Source: Pseudomonas crudilactis (GTDB taxonomy: Bacteria; Pseudomonadota; Gammaproteobacteria; Pseudomonadales; Pseudomonadaceae). Taken from it: a DNA stretch of 64,000 bases. Location: assembly GCF_013433315.1 (NCBI RefSeq), contig NZ_WXVV01000007.1, positions 184,594-248,593 of the forward strand. The letters are read 5' to 3'. A model generated the notes under the pieces. That model had not been told where the DNA came from. It saw only the letters and a list, made by a program, of their open reading frames with translations, and made no database searches. The position numbers were made by a program, and so were the translations under genes. Of the stretch, positions 9,829 to 19,043 are shown one piece after another. Positions within the stretch are counted from its first letter, which is position 1, and every line of letters starts with the position of its first letter.

Positions 9829-9910
9829 TGTAGGAGCTGCCGAAGGCTGCGATCTTTTGATCTTTTTTTAAAGCAGGATCAAAAGATCGCAGCCTTCGGC
9901 AGCTCCTACA
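9829..9910. repeat. REPIN (TGTAGGAGCTGCCGAAGG family) after phhC, terminator-like
   Basis: A nearly perfect palindrome: TGTAGGAGCTGCCGAAGGCT onward pairs with its reverse complement at 9876-9910. Between the arms is a short spacer holding a run of seven T. Position directly after the phhC stop suggests it also acts as a transcript end. Confidence 0.88.
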
Positions 9911-10073
9911 TTTGTTTTGTGGTGACCTGCAGGTTTGCCCTCCCCCTGCGGCCATCTGTCGCATTAATTTGAATTAAAAGTCTGATTGTCATTTTTCCTG
10001 CTGTATCCTGCGCAGGCTTTCAAGAAGCGCGGATCTACCAGATCTATCAACAGACTTAGCGAGGAGCGCAACC

Positions 10074-10205
10074 ATGCACGAGATTCCTAATCTCCCCTTC
10101 CCAAGCCTGCACGTACCTGAGCAGACGACCACGCAACAAGCCGGCGCGGGGCAACCCGAACCGAAAGAAGCCGTTGAGAGCCGCCCGGCCGACAACGAAG
10201 AGTAA
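10074..10205 (+). CDS. Small hypothetical protein, 43 residues
   Basis: Not recognised. The ORF reads MHEIPNLPFPSLHVPEQTTT, then a Gln/Glu/Pro-rich, probably disordered tail ending RPADNEE. A GAGGAG Shine-Dalgarno sits 7 nt before the ATG, and the base composition fits coding DNA. It has no cysteine, signal peptide or membrane segment. It lies alone between the phhC REPIN and a perfect hairpin; function unknown. Confidence 0.6.
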   Translation: MHEIPNLPFPSLHVPEQTTTQQAGAGQPEPKEAVESRPADNEE

Positions 10206-10222
10206 GACCCGTCGTACAGACC

Positions 10223-10254
10223 GTGTGGAAAGCGCTAACATGCGCTTTCCACAC
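10223..10254. terminator. Perfect 13-bp hairpin between two small genes
   Basis: GTGTGGAAAGCGC, a 6-nt loop, then GCGCTTTCCACAC. The stem is perfect, but there is no T-tract downstream, so this is either a weak terminator for the 43-residue gene or a 5' structure 21 nt before the next start codon. Confidence 0.5.
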
Positions 10255-10275
10255 TGCCTGAACCCCGAGCCCGCC

Positions 10276-10458
10276 ATGACCGACGAATTCTCTGAAAGCC
10301 AAGCTGCCGTCCTGATCAGCGCCACCGAGAAAATGATCGAGATCTGGAACCGTCTCTCGCCCGAGAAACAAGCCGCCCTGCTCGCCCGTTTCGGCAGCGA
10401 AGAAAATGCCTTGGCGGCGCTGGTCACCACACAACTGGTTGCCCCGGCCAAATCCTGA
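10276..10458 (+). CDS. Small hypothetical protein, 60 residues
   Basis: Not recognised by name. The product starts MTDEFSESQAAVLISATEKM and continues as two predicted amphipathic helices, with LSPEKQAALLARFGSEENAL in the middle. I chose this ATG because the upstream extension runs through the hairpin and the preceding gene. No strong Shine-Dalgarno is seen. It is likely a small cytosolic helical protein; function unknown. Confidence 0.6.
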   Translation: MTDEFSESQAAVLISATEKMIEIWNRLSPEKQAALLARFGSEENALAALVTTQLVAPAKS

Positions 10459-10560
10459 AACGCCCACCCGGCAAATAGTTTTACTTTTCCCGCCCCAGAT
10501 CCGTCCGCGCCGGTATCATAAGCAGCCTATCTAATCTGCCGTTCCCGTGGATCGTTACCC

Positions 10561-11760
10561 ATGTCGTCCTCTATGCCAGAACCCCAGCGCCCCCTGGCGG
10601 TTACGCTGCAAGTCGTTTCCATCGTCCTCTTCACCTTTATCGGTTACCTGAACATCGGCATTCCGCTCGCGGTGTTGCCGGGTTATGTGCACAGTGATCT
10701 GGGCTTTGGTGCGGTGATTGCCGGTCTGGTGATCAGCGTGCAATACCTCGCCACCCTGCTCAGCCGTCCGTATGCCGGCAAGATCATCGACAACCAGGGC
10801 AGCAAACGCGCGGTGATGATTGGCCTCGCCGGGTGTGGTTTGAGCGGTGTGTTCATGCTGATTTCGGCGTGGACACCGAGCATGCCGATGCTCAGTTTGA
10901 TCAGTCTGTTGATCGGCCGTCTGGTACTGGGCAGCGCGGAAAGCCTTGTCGGCTCCGGCTCGATCGGCTGGGGCATCGGCCGGGTCGGCGCAGCCAACAC
11001 CGCCAAGGTGATTTCCTGGAACGGCATCGCCAGTTATGGCGCACTGGCGGTCGGCGCACCGTTCGGTGTGTGGCTGGTCGGCCAGTTGGGTCTGTGGAGC
11101 ATGGGCGTCAGCATCATCCTGCTCGCCGCGTTGGGCCTGTTGCTCGCCTGGCCAAAAACCCCGGCACCGATTGTCGCCGGCGAGCGTCTGCCGTTCATGC
11201 ATGTGCTCGGCAAAGTGTTTCCCCACGGTTGCGGTCTGGCGCTGGGCTCGATCGGCTTCGGCACCATCGCCACCTTCATCACCCTGTATTACGCGACCCA
11301 GCATTGGGACAACGCGGTGCTGTGCCTGAGCCTGTTCGGCGCCAGCTTCATCGGTGCGCGGCTGCTGTTCGGCAACCTGATCAACCGCCTCGGCGGCTTT
11401 CGTGTGGCGATTGCCTGTCTGTCGGTGGAAACCCTAGGCCTGCTGCTGTTGTGGCTGGCGCCGGATGCGCACTGGGCGCTGGCCGGTGCGGCGCTGAGCG
11501 GGTTTGGTTTCTCGCTGGTGTTCCCTGCGCTGGGTGTGGAAGCGGTGAATCTGGTGCCCGCGTCCAGCCGTGGCGCAGCGGTTGGCGCCTATTCGCTGTT
11601 CATCGACTTGTCGCTGGGGATCACCGGGCCATTGGCCGGGGCGATTGCGGCGGGATTCGGTTTTGCCTCGATCTTCCTCTTCGCCGCCCTCGCCTCGCTA
11701 AGCGGCTTGGCACTGAGCGTGTATCTGTACAAGCACACGGCGAAGTACCGCGAAGACTAG
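10561..11760 (+). CDS. MFS transporter (YhhS/arabinose-efflux type)
   Basis: 399 residues with about 12 hydrophobic segments. The typical MFS loop 2-3 motif appears as [20 protein letters not shown]. The first segment [20 protein letters not shown] matches the YhhS-like branch of sugar/drug efflux permeases. The substrate cannot be told from sequence. An alternative start lies four codons in (MPEPQR). It is convergent with arfB; the two stop codons overlap by 4 bp, so no terminator fits between them. Confidence 0.88.
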   Translation: MSSSMPEPQRPLAVTLQVVSIVLFTFIGYLNIGIPLAVLPGYVHSDLGFGAVIAGLVISVQYLATLLSRPYAGKIIDNQGSKRAVMIGLAGCGLSGVFMLISAWTPSMPMLSLISLLIGRLVLGSAESLVGSGSIGWGIGRVGAANTAKVISWNGIASYGALAVGAPFGVWLVGQLGLWSMGVSIILLAALGLLLAWPKTPAPIVAGERLPFMHVLGKVFPHGCGLALGSIGFGTIATFITLYYATQHWDNAVLCLSLFGASFIGARLLFGNLINRLGGFRVAIACLSVETLGLLLLWLAPDAHWALAGAALSGFGFSLVFPALGVEAVNLVPASSRGAAVGAYSLFIDLSLGITGPLAGAIAAGFGFASIFLFAALASLSGLALSVYLYKHTAKYRED

Positions 11761-12170
11761 AAATCCACCTTGCCACGCCCGGCCTTGATGCTGCCGCGCT
11801 TGGTTTTCGATTCGAGCCGGCGCTTCTTTGAACCGAGGGTCGGCTTGGTCGGACGGCGTTTCTTTTCGACTTTGGTCGCACTGAGGATCAGCTCGACCAG
11901 ACGCTCGAGCGCATCAGCGCGGTTGGCTTCCTGCGTGCGGTATTGCTGGGCCTTGATGATCAACACGCCATCACTGGTGATGCGACTGTCACGCAGCGCC
12001 AGCAGCCGCTCCTTATAAAACTCGGGCAACGACGAGGCCGGAATGTCGAAGCGCAAGTGCATAGCGCTGGAGACCTTGTTGACGTTCTGCCCACCGGCGC
12101 CTTGCGCGCGGATGGCGGTCAGTTCGATCTCGGCATCCGGCAGATGCACGTTGTTGGAAATCACCAGCAT
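11757..12170 (-). CDS. arfB: ArfB/YaeJ, ribosome-rescue peptidyl-tRNA hydrolase
   Basis: 137 residues. ArfB hydrolyses peptidyl-tRNA on ribosomes stalled without a stop codon. The catalytic GGQ loop is visible ([20 protein letters not shown]), followed by the domain-3-like fold of class I release factors. The basic C-terminal tail ([20 protein letters not shown]) is the part that enters the empty mRNA channel. The length is typical. Confidence 0.93.
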   Translation of the reverse strand: MLVISNNVHLPDAEIELTAIRAQGAGGQNVNKVSSAMHLRFDIPASSLPEFYKERLLALRDSRITSDGVLIIKAQQYRTQEANRADALERLVELILSATKVEKKRRPTKPTLGSKKRRLESKTKRGSIKAGRGKVDF

Positions 12171-12312
12171 GGAAAAGCGTCCGTAATCAGAATGCGCAGG
12201 ATACCGCGAAACAGACCTCGAACCTGCTGAAGATCCATTGCAGAGCTTCGCCTGTTCACGCAGAGGTCAGTGCAATCGCCATCGATTTGGCAGAAATCGA
12301 TCAGCCGCCCAA

Positions 12313-12436
12313 GTGCGCAACTTCTTGCGCACTTGCCTTCAAAAAAACGCCCGCCAATCGCCTGCAGCCCACGTCTCACGGGCCCTGTAGCCGAGTGCGC
12401 AAGAAGTTGCACAGCACTGCGCAACTTCTTGCGCAC
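12313..12436. repeat. Three copies of a GTGCGCAAGAAGTTGC inverted repeat
   Basis: The 456 bp between arfB and the PAAR gene holds no gene I can support. It does hold three near-copies of one dyad: GTGCGCAACTTCTTGCGCAC at 12313-12332, the related GTGCGCAAGAAGTTGCAC at 12395-12412 in inverse sense, and TGCGCAACTTCTTGCGCAC at 12418-12436. Copies two and three form a large inverted pair. Nearby are two ATCGAT-containing stretches. Function unknown; the position upstream of the toxin locus is suggestive only. Confidence 0.7.
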
Positions 12437-12626
12437 TTTGACGCGGTTTCCCACAGCAAAAATCGATTTATCCCGCAGACACACGGCGCAAACCCTTGCC
12501 GCGCAATGGCCATATAGTGGCTGGCACGGATTTTGATATCAAATCGGCACTAACGCCTGCTGAACGCAGGCAGGAAAGACAGGGTTGCTCGCCGAGCCAG
12601 CCACCCTCGGTCAAAGGAATGACGCA

Positions 12627-12890
12627 ATGAAAGACGCAATTCGCTTGGGCGACTCCACCACTCACGGTGGCAAAGTCCTCGAAGCCTTCTCCCGCACCGA
12701 CCTCAACGGCAAGCCGATTGCCGGGGTCGGTCACAAGGTCAGCTGCCCGTTGTGCAAAGGGGTTTTCCCGATTGCCGAGGGCAGCAGCACCTACACCGTC
12801 GATGGCACCCCCATCGCACTGGACGGCATGAAAACCGCCTGCGGCGCCGCACTGATCGCCAGTGGCCCGAAAGGCGCTGTCGTCAGCTAA
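12627..12890 (+). CDS. PAAR-domain protein
   Basis: 87 residues. PAAR proteins cap the VgrG spike of type VI secretion systems and carry effectors. The sequence has the expected pattern: IRLGDSTTHGGKVLEAFS at the start, VGHKVSCPLCKGVFPIAEGS in the middle, and PIALDGMKTACGAALIASG at the end. I chose the ATG at 12627 because the upstream in-frame ATG has no family sequence. The rhs gene starts 116 bp downstream, so this is very probably its spike adaptor; no vgrG is in the window. Confidence 0.88.
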   Translation: MKDAIRLGDSTTHGGKVLEAFSRTDLNGKPIAGVGHKVSCPLCKGVFPIAEGSSTYTVDGTPIALDGMKTACGAALIASGPKGAVVS

Positions 12891-13006
12891 TCCTGTTTTT
12901 TCACTTTGATGCGTACCTCTGAGAAGCGGCTTGTTGTCGCCCGCTCGCTGAGGTCTTCAATTTTTGCCCGCAAAGCCCGGCCATTGTTGGCGGGTGAGAT
13001 GCCGTG

Positions 13007-16000
13007 ATGACCACTGAAACTGCTGTCGCAAAACGTGAGCCCCAAGCTGCCATCGTTCCACTCAATGCCATCGACGTTCAGGACGTCGCCAGCAGTGCGG
13101 CGGCTTTCGATGCCTGGCTGCAATCCGCCACGGATGGCGTGGTCACGCTTGATCGAATCAAGAACTACGCCGGTTTCTTGCCGGTGGTCGGCAACATCAT
13201 GGCGCTGGTCGATGCGCTGAGTGACATCGTCACCCTGTCGGACGCCAAGCAACGCGACTTGCTCACGTGGGCCAGCCTTGGCATCAACCTGATCGGCGTC
13301 TTGCCGTTGCCGCCGTCGATGGCAGCGGCGCGCATGACCCTGCGGCCGACGCTGTTTCTGGTACGTCAGGAGATGAGGGCCAGCGGCAAGTTGTTGCTCA
13401 GCACTTCCGTGATCGAGGTGCTGGTCGGTCACCTGAACGCCTCGATCATCGGCACCCTCGATGACTTTGTTGAGCAAGCCAAAGGCAAGTTGCCGGGGAT
13501 TCTGGCGGACGCTGGCAAGCTCGGCGAACAAATCATCAACGAGATTGCCACCGGTATCGAAACAACGGCCCTTGGCCGGTTTGATGCCAAGGGTGATCTG
13601 GAGGAAGCCAGCGTAAGAGCAAGCGTCGGGCGCGGCCAACTCCTCAACGACCCCCTCGCGACGGCCGACAACTTTTTAGCGGCTGCCAACAGCGCCTTGA
13701 AAGCGGCAGGCAAAGGGATGGTCAACAGCGTCGCGCAGAACCTGCTGCCGAACGATCTCCAGAAACAGATCACCACCGAGACCGGCAAACTGCGCGCGAT
13801 GGGCCCGGAACTGCGCACGCAGCTGAGCAAGCTCGACGATAAAAATGTGCAGAACTCCATCGGCTGGCTGCTGCAGATTCTCTCCAGCGCCGTGACCCTG
13901 TGGCGCAAGCGCAATGCCCATGGCCAGAACGCCGCGGTCCATACGGAGAAGACCGGCAAGGCGACCCACACGGCTGCGGAGGGCGAGTTGGGCGCTAACA
14001 ACAAGCAAGTCCCAGCGAAAAGTGCGCCCAATCCGGAGAAAGGTCCCTGTAAATGCGCCACTGAATTCAGCATCAACTTTGCCCTGGGTTCGGAAAGCCT
14101 CAGCCATACCGATTTCAGCCTGCCCGGCCCCTTCCCGATCGAATGGACGCGCACCTACAACTCACGCCTTGACGCCTACGATCAGAGCGAACTCGGCGCT
14201 CGCTGGATCAGCGAATTCACCACGCGCTTTGACTGCGTGGACGATGGCCTGACGTTCTACGGCGCCGACGGCCGCGACCACAGCTATCCACTGCCTAAAG
14301 TCGGACTGTTCCACTACGACGCCATCGAAAACATCACTCTGGTCCGCAACAGCGAAGATCAGCTGTTGCTGTGCCGTGGTTTCGAACGCAAAGAAACCTA
14401 CGTCCGCCGTGGCCAGCGCTTTGTGCTGAGTAACATTTCGCTGCGCAACGGCGCCGGAGTGATGCTGCATTACGAGCATCGTCACGGCGAACACTCCCTG
14501 CTCTCCGACCTGATCACCTATCAGGAAAACGACTTCACCAAAGTCCATTTGCACCTCGGCACGATGATCGACGATCACGGCCGGTTTATCGGCCTCTGGC
14601 AGATCGTTGACGGCGCTCCACTGCGCCAGCTCTGTGCTTACCAGTACGACGCCTATGGCGACCTGATTCAGGCGCAAGACGAGAACGGCGCCGTCTGGTC
14701 GTATCAGTTCGAGCATCACCTGATCACCCGCTACACCGACCGCACCGGGCGCGGTATGAATCTGCAGTGGGATGGCCAGAGCGCCAAGGCCAAAGCCATC
14801 CGCGAATGGGCCGATGACGGCAGTTTCGACACGCGCCTGGAGTGGGACGAAAACATTCGTCTGACCTACGTCACCGATGCCCTCGGCAACGAGACCTGGC
14901 ACTACTACGACATCCTTGGCTACACCTACCGAATTCGCTACGCGGATGAGCGTTCGGAATGGTTCTTCCGCGACGAGGCGAAAAATATCGTGCGCCGCGT
15001 CAATGCCGACGGCAGCACCGATCGCTACAGCTACGATGAACGCAGCAACTTGCTCGAACACATCCGCGCCGATCACACGGTGATGCATTACGCCTACGAT
15101 GATCAGGATCTGCTGATCAAGATCAGCGATGCCGAGGGCGGTCAGTGGCAACGCGCCTATGACGACCAAGGCAACTTGGTCGAAACGCTGGATCCGCTGG
15201 GCAACAAAACCGAATACGCCTACAACAAATCCGGCCAGCCCACCGCGATCAAGGACGCCAACGGCAACGAAAAGACCCTGGACTACAACGACGCCGGGCA
15301 GTTGGTGGAGTACGTCGACTGCTCGGGCAAAACCAGCGCCTGGGAATACAACGAACTGGGGCAGATGACCTGCTTCACCGACGCAGCCGGCAACGCCACC
15401 GAATACGAATACAAGGCCGGCCAACTGGTGCTGATCAAGCACCCGGACAAGACCGAAGAGCGGTTTGAACGTGACGCCGAAGGTCGGCTGTTGGCGCACG
15501 TTGATGGGCTCGATCGTTGCACCACCTGGAGCTACAGCGCTGCCGGCTTGATCGCCGAACGTATCGACGCTGCCGAACAAACCCTGCGCTATCGCTGGGA
15601 CCGTCTCGGACGGTTAACGGCGCTGGAAAACGAAAACGAACAGCGTGCGCGCTTCCACTACGACCCGGTCGGACGCCTGCTCGAAGAACGCGGTTTCGAT
15701 GGACGCAGCACGCGTTATCAGTACGACCCGCTCACCGGACGCCTCGCCCAATCGATCAATGGCCAACGCGTCATCTCGTTGAGTTTCGACCCGATGGGCC
15801 GTTTGACTGAACGTCGCGCCACGTTGGGCGAGCAGTCGCAAAGCGAGAGCTTCGCCTATGACGGCAACGGCAACCTGGTGCTGGCCGACAACGCCGACAG
15901 CCGCCTGCAATGGTTTCACGACCCGGCCGGCAATCTGCTGCGCGAGCACCAGCATTATCTCGGTCTGGAAAAACCCACCGTCGCGATCTGGCAACACGAG

Positions 16001-17671
16001 TACGACGTGCTCAACCAACGAGTCGCCAGCGTGCGCCCCGACGGCCACCGCGTCAGTTGGCTGACTTACGGCAGCGGCCACCTGCTCGGCCTGCGCCTCG
16101 ATGAACACGAGCTGATCGGCTACGAACGCGACGACCTGCACCGCGAAGTCGCCCGCCATCAAGGCAACCACTTGCTGCAAACCCAAAGCTGGGACCCGGC
16201 CGGCCGTTTGCAGGAACAGTTGCTGGGACGCAGCGACGACAAATCCACCCTGCTCAAACGCGAATACAGCTACGACGCCGCCGGCCAACTGACCGACATC
16301 AACGACAGCCGTCGCGGGCCGCTCGCCTATCGCTACGATCCCGTTGGCCGACTGCTCAGCGCCACCACACGTCAAGGCATGGAAACCTTCGCTTTCGACC
16401 CGGCCGGCAACCTGCTCGACGACAAGGCAACAGAAATTCGCCGACCACTGGATTTGACCCCGCCGCGCAGCAAACTGGTCGACAACCTGCTGCGCGAATA
16501 CGCCGGCACGCATTACGACTACGACGAACGCGGCAACCAGATCCAGCGCTGGCACAACGGCCAACGCAGTGATCTACGTTGGGATCTGTTTGATCGATTG
16601 GTGCATTTCGAAGACACGCGCCTGAGCGTGGATTTTGCCTACGACGCACTGGGACGCCGCCTGCACAAAAACTCCCGCGCCCACTACAAACAGCGTCCTG
16701 AAGCAGGCTCTCTCTGGAACAGAAACGAACACGCCCGCAAACAGCGCGAACTGGGCTGCGGCTTCACCTTGTACGGCTGGGATGGCGACAACCTCGCCTG
16801 GGAAAGCAGTCCGGCACAAAGCGATGGCGAGCCCGGCCGCACGGTGCACTACGTCTTCGAACCGGGCACTTTTGTCCCTGTGGCCCAGGCTGTACGGCAT
16901 GCGCCAATTGATCTGATTGGGCTGCCGGATTACAGCGGTGAATACAGCCTCGATGACGACCCGGTGTGGAATCACAAGGCAACGGCTTTACCGTTTGATG
17001 CGTTGGCCTGGTATCAGTGTGATCACCTGGGTACGCCGCAGGAGCTGACGGACTCGCAAGGCAACATGGCTTGGACCGCGCAGTACAAGGCGTGGGGACA
17101 GGTGACGGAACAGCGCTCGGAATGGGCGCGGCAGCATGGCGTTGTGAACCCGATACGGTTCCAGGGGCAGTATCACGATCATGAGACGGGGCTGCATTAC
17201 AATCGGCATCGGTACTATGATCCGGGGGTTGGGCGGTTTATCAGTAAGGATCCAGTTAGCTACGTGGGCGGTTTGAATCTGTATGCCTACGCGCCCAATC
17301 CGCTTAGCTGGCTCGATCCACTTGGATTGACGAAGTCGCCAAATGGTGCGGGGCGAAAACCTAAGTCTGATAAACCAAATCAAAACTCCAAATGCCCGTG
17401 CAGGAAAAAATGGGAAGTTAATCGGTATGATCGAGTTTGTGAAGGGAACGTGGCTGGCGTTGGTTACGCGAAGTACCATCACGACACTAAAACCGATACA
17501 TGGTGGTCAGAGGACAAAACGGGTCATGGTGAGAGTGCGTGGAAGGTCTACGACCAAAAAGGAGTATGGATTGCTGACGCTGACACCTACGGTGACTACA
17601 TGAGCAAACATAAGAGTGAGACAGGGAAAAATATAAACTTTAAGTCTTTGAAGTGTAAGGATGCTAAATGA
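13007..17671 (+). CDS. Rhs polymorphic toxin with variable C-terminal tip
   Basis: 1554 residues. The N-terminal region (about 1-350) has hydrophobic helices near GFLPVVGNIMALVDALSDIV and LGINLIGVLPL, as in T6SS Rhs effectors. From about 365 (ALGSESLSHTDFSLPGPFPI) a YD-repeat cage runs to about 1440, with many xxYxYDxxG repeats. The core ends with RFISKDPVSYVGGLNLYAYA and the PxxxxDPLGL self-cleavage box (about 1433-1441). The remaining about 112 residues are the tip: AT-richer DNA, motifs CPCRKKWEVNRYD, GHGESAWKVYDQKG and KHKSETGKNI. I suspect an RNase-type tip (Ntox21-like, from memory, unverified). A GTG one codon upstream is an alternative start. The stop overlaps the immunity gene. Confidence 0.93.
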   Translation: MTTETAVAKREPQAAIVPLNAIDVQDVASSAAAFDAWLQSATDGVVTLDRIKNYAGFLPVVGNIMALVDALSDIVTLSDAKQRDLLTWASLGINLIGVLPLPPSMAAARMTLRPTLFLVRQEMRASGKLLLSTSVIEVLVGHLNASIIGTLDDFVEQAKGKLPGILADAGKLGEQIINEIATGIETTALGRFDAKGDLEEASVRASVGRGQLLNDPLATADNFLAAANSALKAAGKGMVNSVAQNLLPNDLQKQITTETGKLRAMGPELRTQLSKLDDKNVQNSIGWLLQILSSAVTLWRKRNAHGQNAAVHTEKTGKATHTAAEGELGANNKQVPAKSAPNPEKGPCKCATEFSINFALGSESLSHTDFSLPGPFPIEWTRTYNSRLDAYDQSELGARWISEFTTRFDCVDDGLTFYGADGRDHSYPLPKVGLFHYDAIENITLVRNSEDQLLLCRGFERKETYVRRGQRFVLSNISLRNGAGVMLHYEHRHGEHSLLSDLITYQENDFTKVHLHLGTMIDDHGRFIGLWQIVDGAPLRQLCAYQYDAYGDLIQAQDENGAVWSYQFEHHLITRYTDRTGRGMNLQWDGQSAKAKAIREWADDGSFDTRLEWDENIRLTYVTDALGNETWHYYDILGYTYRIRYADERSEWFFRDEAKNIVRRVNADGSTDRYSYDERSNLLEHIRADHTVMHYAYDDQDLLIKISDAEGGQWQRAYDDQGNLVETLDPLGNKTEYAYNKSGQPTAIKDANGNEKTLDYNDAGQLVEYVDCSGKTSAWEYNELGQMTCFTDAAGNATEYEYKAGQLVLIKHPDKTEERFERDAEGRLLAHVDGLDRCTTWSYSAAGLIAERIDAAEQTLRYRWDRLGRLTALENENEQRARFHYDPVGRLLEERGFDGRSTRYQYDPLTGRLAQSINGQRVISLSFDPMGRLTERRATLGEQSQSESFAYDGNGNLVLADNADSRLQWFHDPAGNLLREHQHYLGLEKPTVAIWQHEYDVLNQRVASVRPDGHRVSWLTYGSGHLLGLRLDEHELIGYERDDLHREVARHQGNHLLQTQSWDPAGRLQEQLLGRSDDKSTLLKREYSYDAAGQLTDINDSRRGPLAYRYDPVGRLLSATTRQGMETFAFDPAGNLLDDKATEIRRPLDLTPPRSKLVDNLLREYAGTHYDYDERGNQIQRWHNGQRSDLRWDLFDRLVHFEDTRLSVDFAYDALGRRLHKNSRAHYKQRPEAGSLWNRNEHARKQRELGCGFTLYGWDGDNLAWESSPAQSDGEPGRTVHYVFEPGTFVPVAQAVRHAPIDLIGLPDYSGEYSLDDDPVWNHKATALPFDALAWYQCDHLGTPQELTDSQGNMAWTAQYKAWGQVTEQRSEWARQHGVVNPIRFQGQYHDHETGLHYNRHRYYDPGVGRFISKDPVSYVGGLNLYAYAPNPLSWLDPLGLTKSPNGAGRKPKSDKPNQNSKCPCRKKWEVNRYDRVCEGNVAGVGYAKYHHDTKTDTWWSEDKTGHGESAWKVYDQKGVWIADADTYGDYMSKHKSETGKNINFKSLKCKDAK

Positions 17672-18069
17672 TTACGTCTGCTGAAGAATTTGTTGCGCTG
17701 CGCGATAGTGAAATAAAAGTCGATTATGATCGAGCAGCAATGGAAGAGGCTCCTCTTTCAGTGTGGCGCGAAGTAATTGAAAGATTTCCTGAGCATAGAA
17801 GATGGGTGGCTCACAATAAAACAGTACCACTGGAAATTCTTGAAGAGCTATGTGCGTTCGATGCCAGTGTCCGACGTTTCGTTGCATCCAAGCGAAAATT
17901 ATCACTTACATTGTTCGAGCGACTTTCCTTGGATCCCTGCTCCGTGGTGAGAGGTGCAATAGCTGCAAATAGAAAAACACCTATCGAAATTCTTGAAAAG
18001 CTGCTCAATGATGAAAGCGAGAACGTTGCAAGAGTGGCGGAGTGTAATTACAAAGAAAGAAAGCCTTGA
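17668..18069 (+). CDS. Probable cognate immunity protein of the Rhs tip (HEAT/LRV-like repeats)
   Basis: 133 residues. The ATG overlaps the rhs stop (ATGA), the standard toxin-immunity coupling. The protein shows short helical repeats of the pattern (V/I)xLEILExLxxDxxxxVRxxVAxN, for example VPLEILEELCAFDASVRRFV and TPIEILEKLLNDESENVARV. This resembles HEAT or leucine-rich-variant repeats. The base composition is much lower in GC than the Rhs core and matches the tip. The immunity role is inferred from position. Confidence 0.75.
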   Translation: MITSAEEFVALRDSEIKVDYDRAAMEEAPLSVWREVIERFPEHRRWVAHNKTVPLEILEELCAFDASVRRFVASKRKLSLTLFERLSLDPCSVVRGAIAANRKTPIEILEKLLNDESENVARVAECNYKERKP

Positions 18070-18111
18070 CTGTGTGACCTTGAAGTAGATCTTGCGGAGC
18101 ATATAGGGGGT

Positions 18112-18230
18112 GGATCATATGGTCAAAAAACCAACATACACCGTCTACCCCTAACAAGATCGGCACCCTAACATCTGTTCTTGATCCGCGAGCCGTTCAT
18201 CTTGAACCAAGTAAAGTGCCTCAGGGTTGA
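18112..18230 (+). pseudogene. Possible relic of a former Rhs toxin tip
   Basis: The 213 bp between 18070 and 18282 has no full gene. One frame reads on to a stop at 18228-18230 with protein-like sequence (TPSTPNKIGTLTSVLDPRAV then HLEPSKVPQG). There is no start codon or upstream fusion to Rhs. I read this as the 3' end of an older displaced tip preceding the next immunity-like gene. Evidence is limited to the open frame and context. Confidence 0.3.
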
Positions 18231-18282
18231 TAATTCGCCTGAACCAACACTATATTAGATTACAAAAAGTCCTGACCCATAT

Positions 18283-18879
18283 ATGGTTTCTACTGATTTT
18301 CATCAGCTTGTTGAGTTGTTCATAGAGGGGTCGGGCAATCCTCAGCCAAGTATTTTTGGGTTGGACAGCTTTTCCAAGTCGGATTTCATAAGCGGCGATT
18401 TTGAACTGATCGGCGATCCGAATGGCTTTCATTCTTTCGAGAAAGCATACGACGTTCCTTATTTCCTTAGAAAAATAACGGTAGTGTTCAAGCAGTATTT
18501 TTTTGCGAGTGAGAGTTTGGGGGGAGGTCTTGGTATTGCAGGTGGGGTAAGGCTGACATCGCTTTTGAGAAAACAGCCATTTGCTACATCAATGGGGCAT
18601 GTCGATTCGAATCGTATGGTGTTCTTTTTCTTCGAGGATAAAAGTGATGGGGCACTGATTTTCGATGAAAAAATCGTCATAAGGTTTGACCAGTGGTCCA
18701 AGCGCAATTCTTATATGATTTCAACAGTAGAGTGTGATTTTGATAATGTGCAGTTCAATGAAATAGCAAAGAAAGCGGTTCGCGAAACGTTTGAACCGTC
18801 CACTCACGATTCGATGATCAGAGATGCAAAGCAACGAGGCAGCTCACGTGCGTTTAATCGTTTGATTGAAAAGCTTTAG
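18283..18879 (+). CDS. Hypothetical protein in orphan immunity array
   Basis: 198 residues, family not recognised. It begins MVSTDFHQLVELFIEGSGNP and contains FELIGDPNGFHSFEKAYDVP and HVDSNRMVFFFFEDKSDGAL. It is soluble, mixed alpha/beta by eye, with no signal peptide or cysteine motif. AT-rich base composition matches the immunity genes around it. Because it follows a toxin-tip relic on the same strand, an orphan immunity function is plausible but not shown. Confidence 0.65.
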   Translation: MVSTDFHQLVELFIEGSGNPQPSIFGLDSFSKSDFISGDFELIGDPNGFHSFEKAYDVPYFLRKITVVFKQYFFASESLGGGLGIAGGVRLTSLLRKQPFATSMGHVDSNRMVFFFFEDKSDGALIFDEKIVIRFDQWSKRNSYMISTVECDFDNVQFNEIAKKAVRETFEPSTHDSMIRDAKQRGSSRAFNRLIEKL

Positions 18880-18908
18880 CTCGACATGCACATGCGGTAA
18901 ACCAATAG

Positions 18909-19043
18909 AGACTCCAGGCCGGCCAGCGCTTGGGGTTGAGGAATGGAGACACCTCTCAGAATCGTGGCATCCCAGTACCACCAGAAGTCGACAAACGATT
19001 CAGCGCAATGAAAAAATACTGCTATTGCAGGAGAGTGAAATGA
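18909..19043 (+). pseudogene. Relic of a displaced toxin tip, copy 1
   Basis: An open frame without a start codon runs from 18909 to a TGA at 19041-19043. Its end reads RGIPVPPEVDKRFSAMKK and then YCYCRRVK. The stop overlaps the start of the next gene (ATGA), just as the intact rhs stop does with its immunity gene. The last part (18950-19016) is duplicated at 20591-20657. I infer a decayed tip 3' end. Confidence 0.5.
18950..19016 (+). repeat. 67-bp direct repeat, copy 1
   Basis: Begins CACCTCTCAGA and ends with CGATTCAGCGCAATGAAAAAA-type sequence. Aligned without gaps to 20591-20657 it has 11 mismatches by eye, about 84% identity. Both copies precede an immunity-like gene. Confidence 0.85.

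Noticed and set aside
11831..11833. Alternative plus-strand frame of 332 codons within the MFS gene (10833-11831)
   Set aside because: Arg-rich out-of-frame translation; the MFS frame has all membrane segments and family motifs.
12887..13639. Minus-strand open frame of 250 codons opposite the rhs 5' end
   Set aside because: No ribosome site or recognisable motif, and it overlaps a certain gene.
14162..15580. Minus-strand open frame of 472 codons inside rhs
   Set aside because: Shadow of the YD-repeat region; valine-rich repeat translation mirrors the coding strand.
18866..19039. 58-residue extension of the 155-residue gene
   Set aside because: It runs through the tip relic in a different frame; the AGGAG and ATGA overlap point to 19040.
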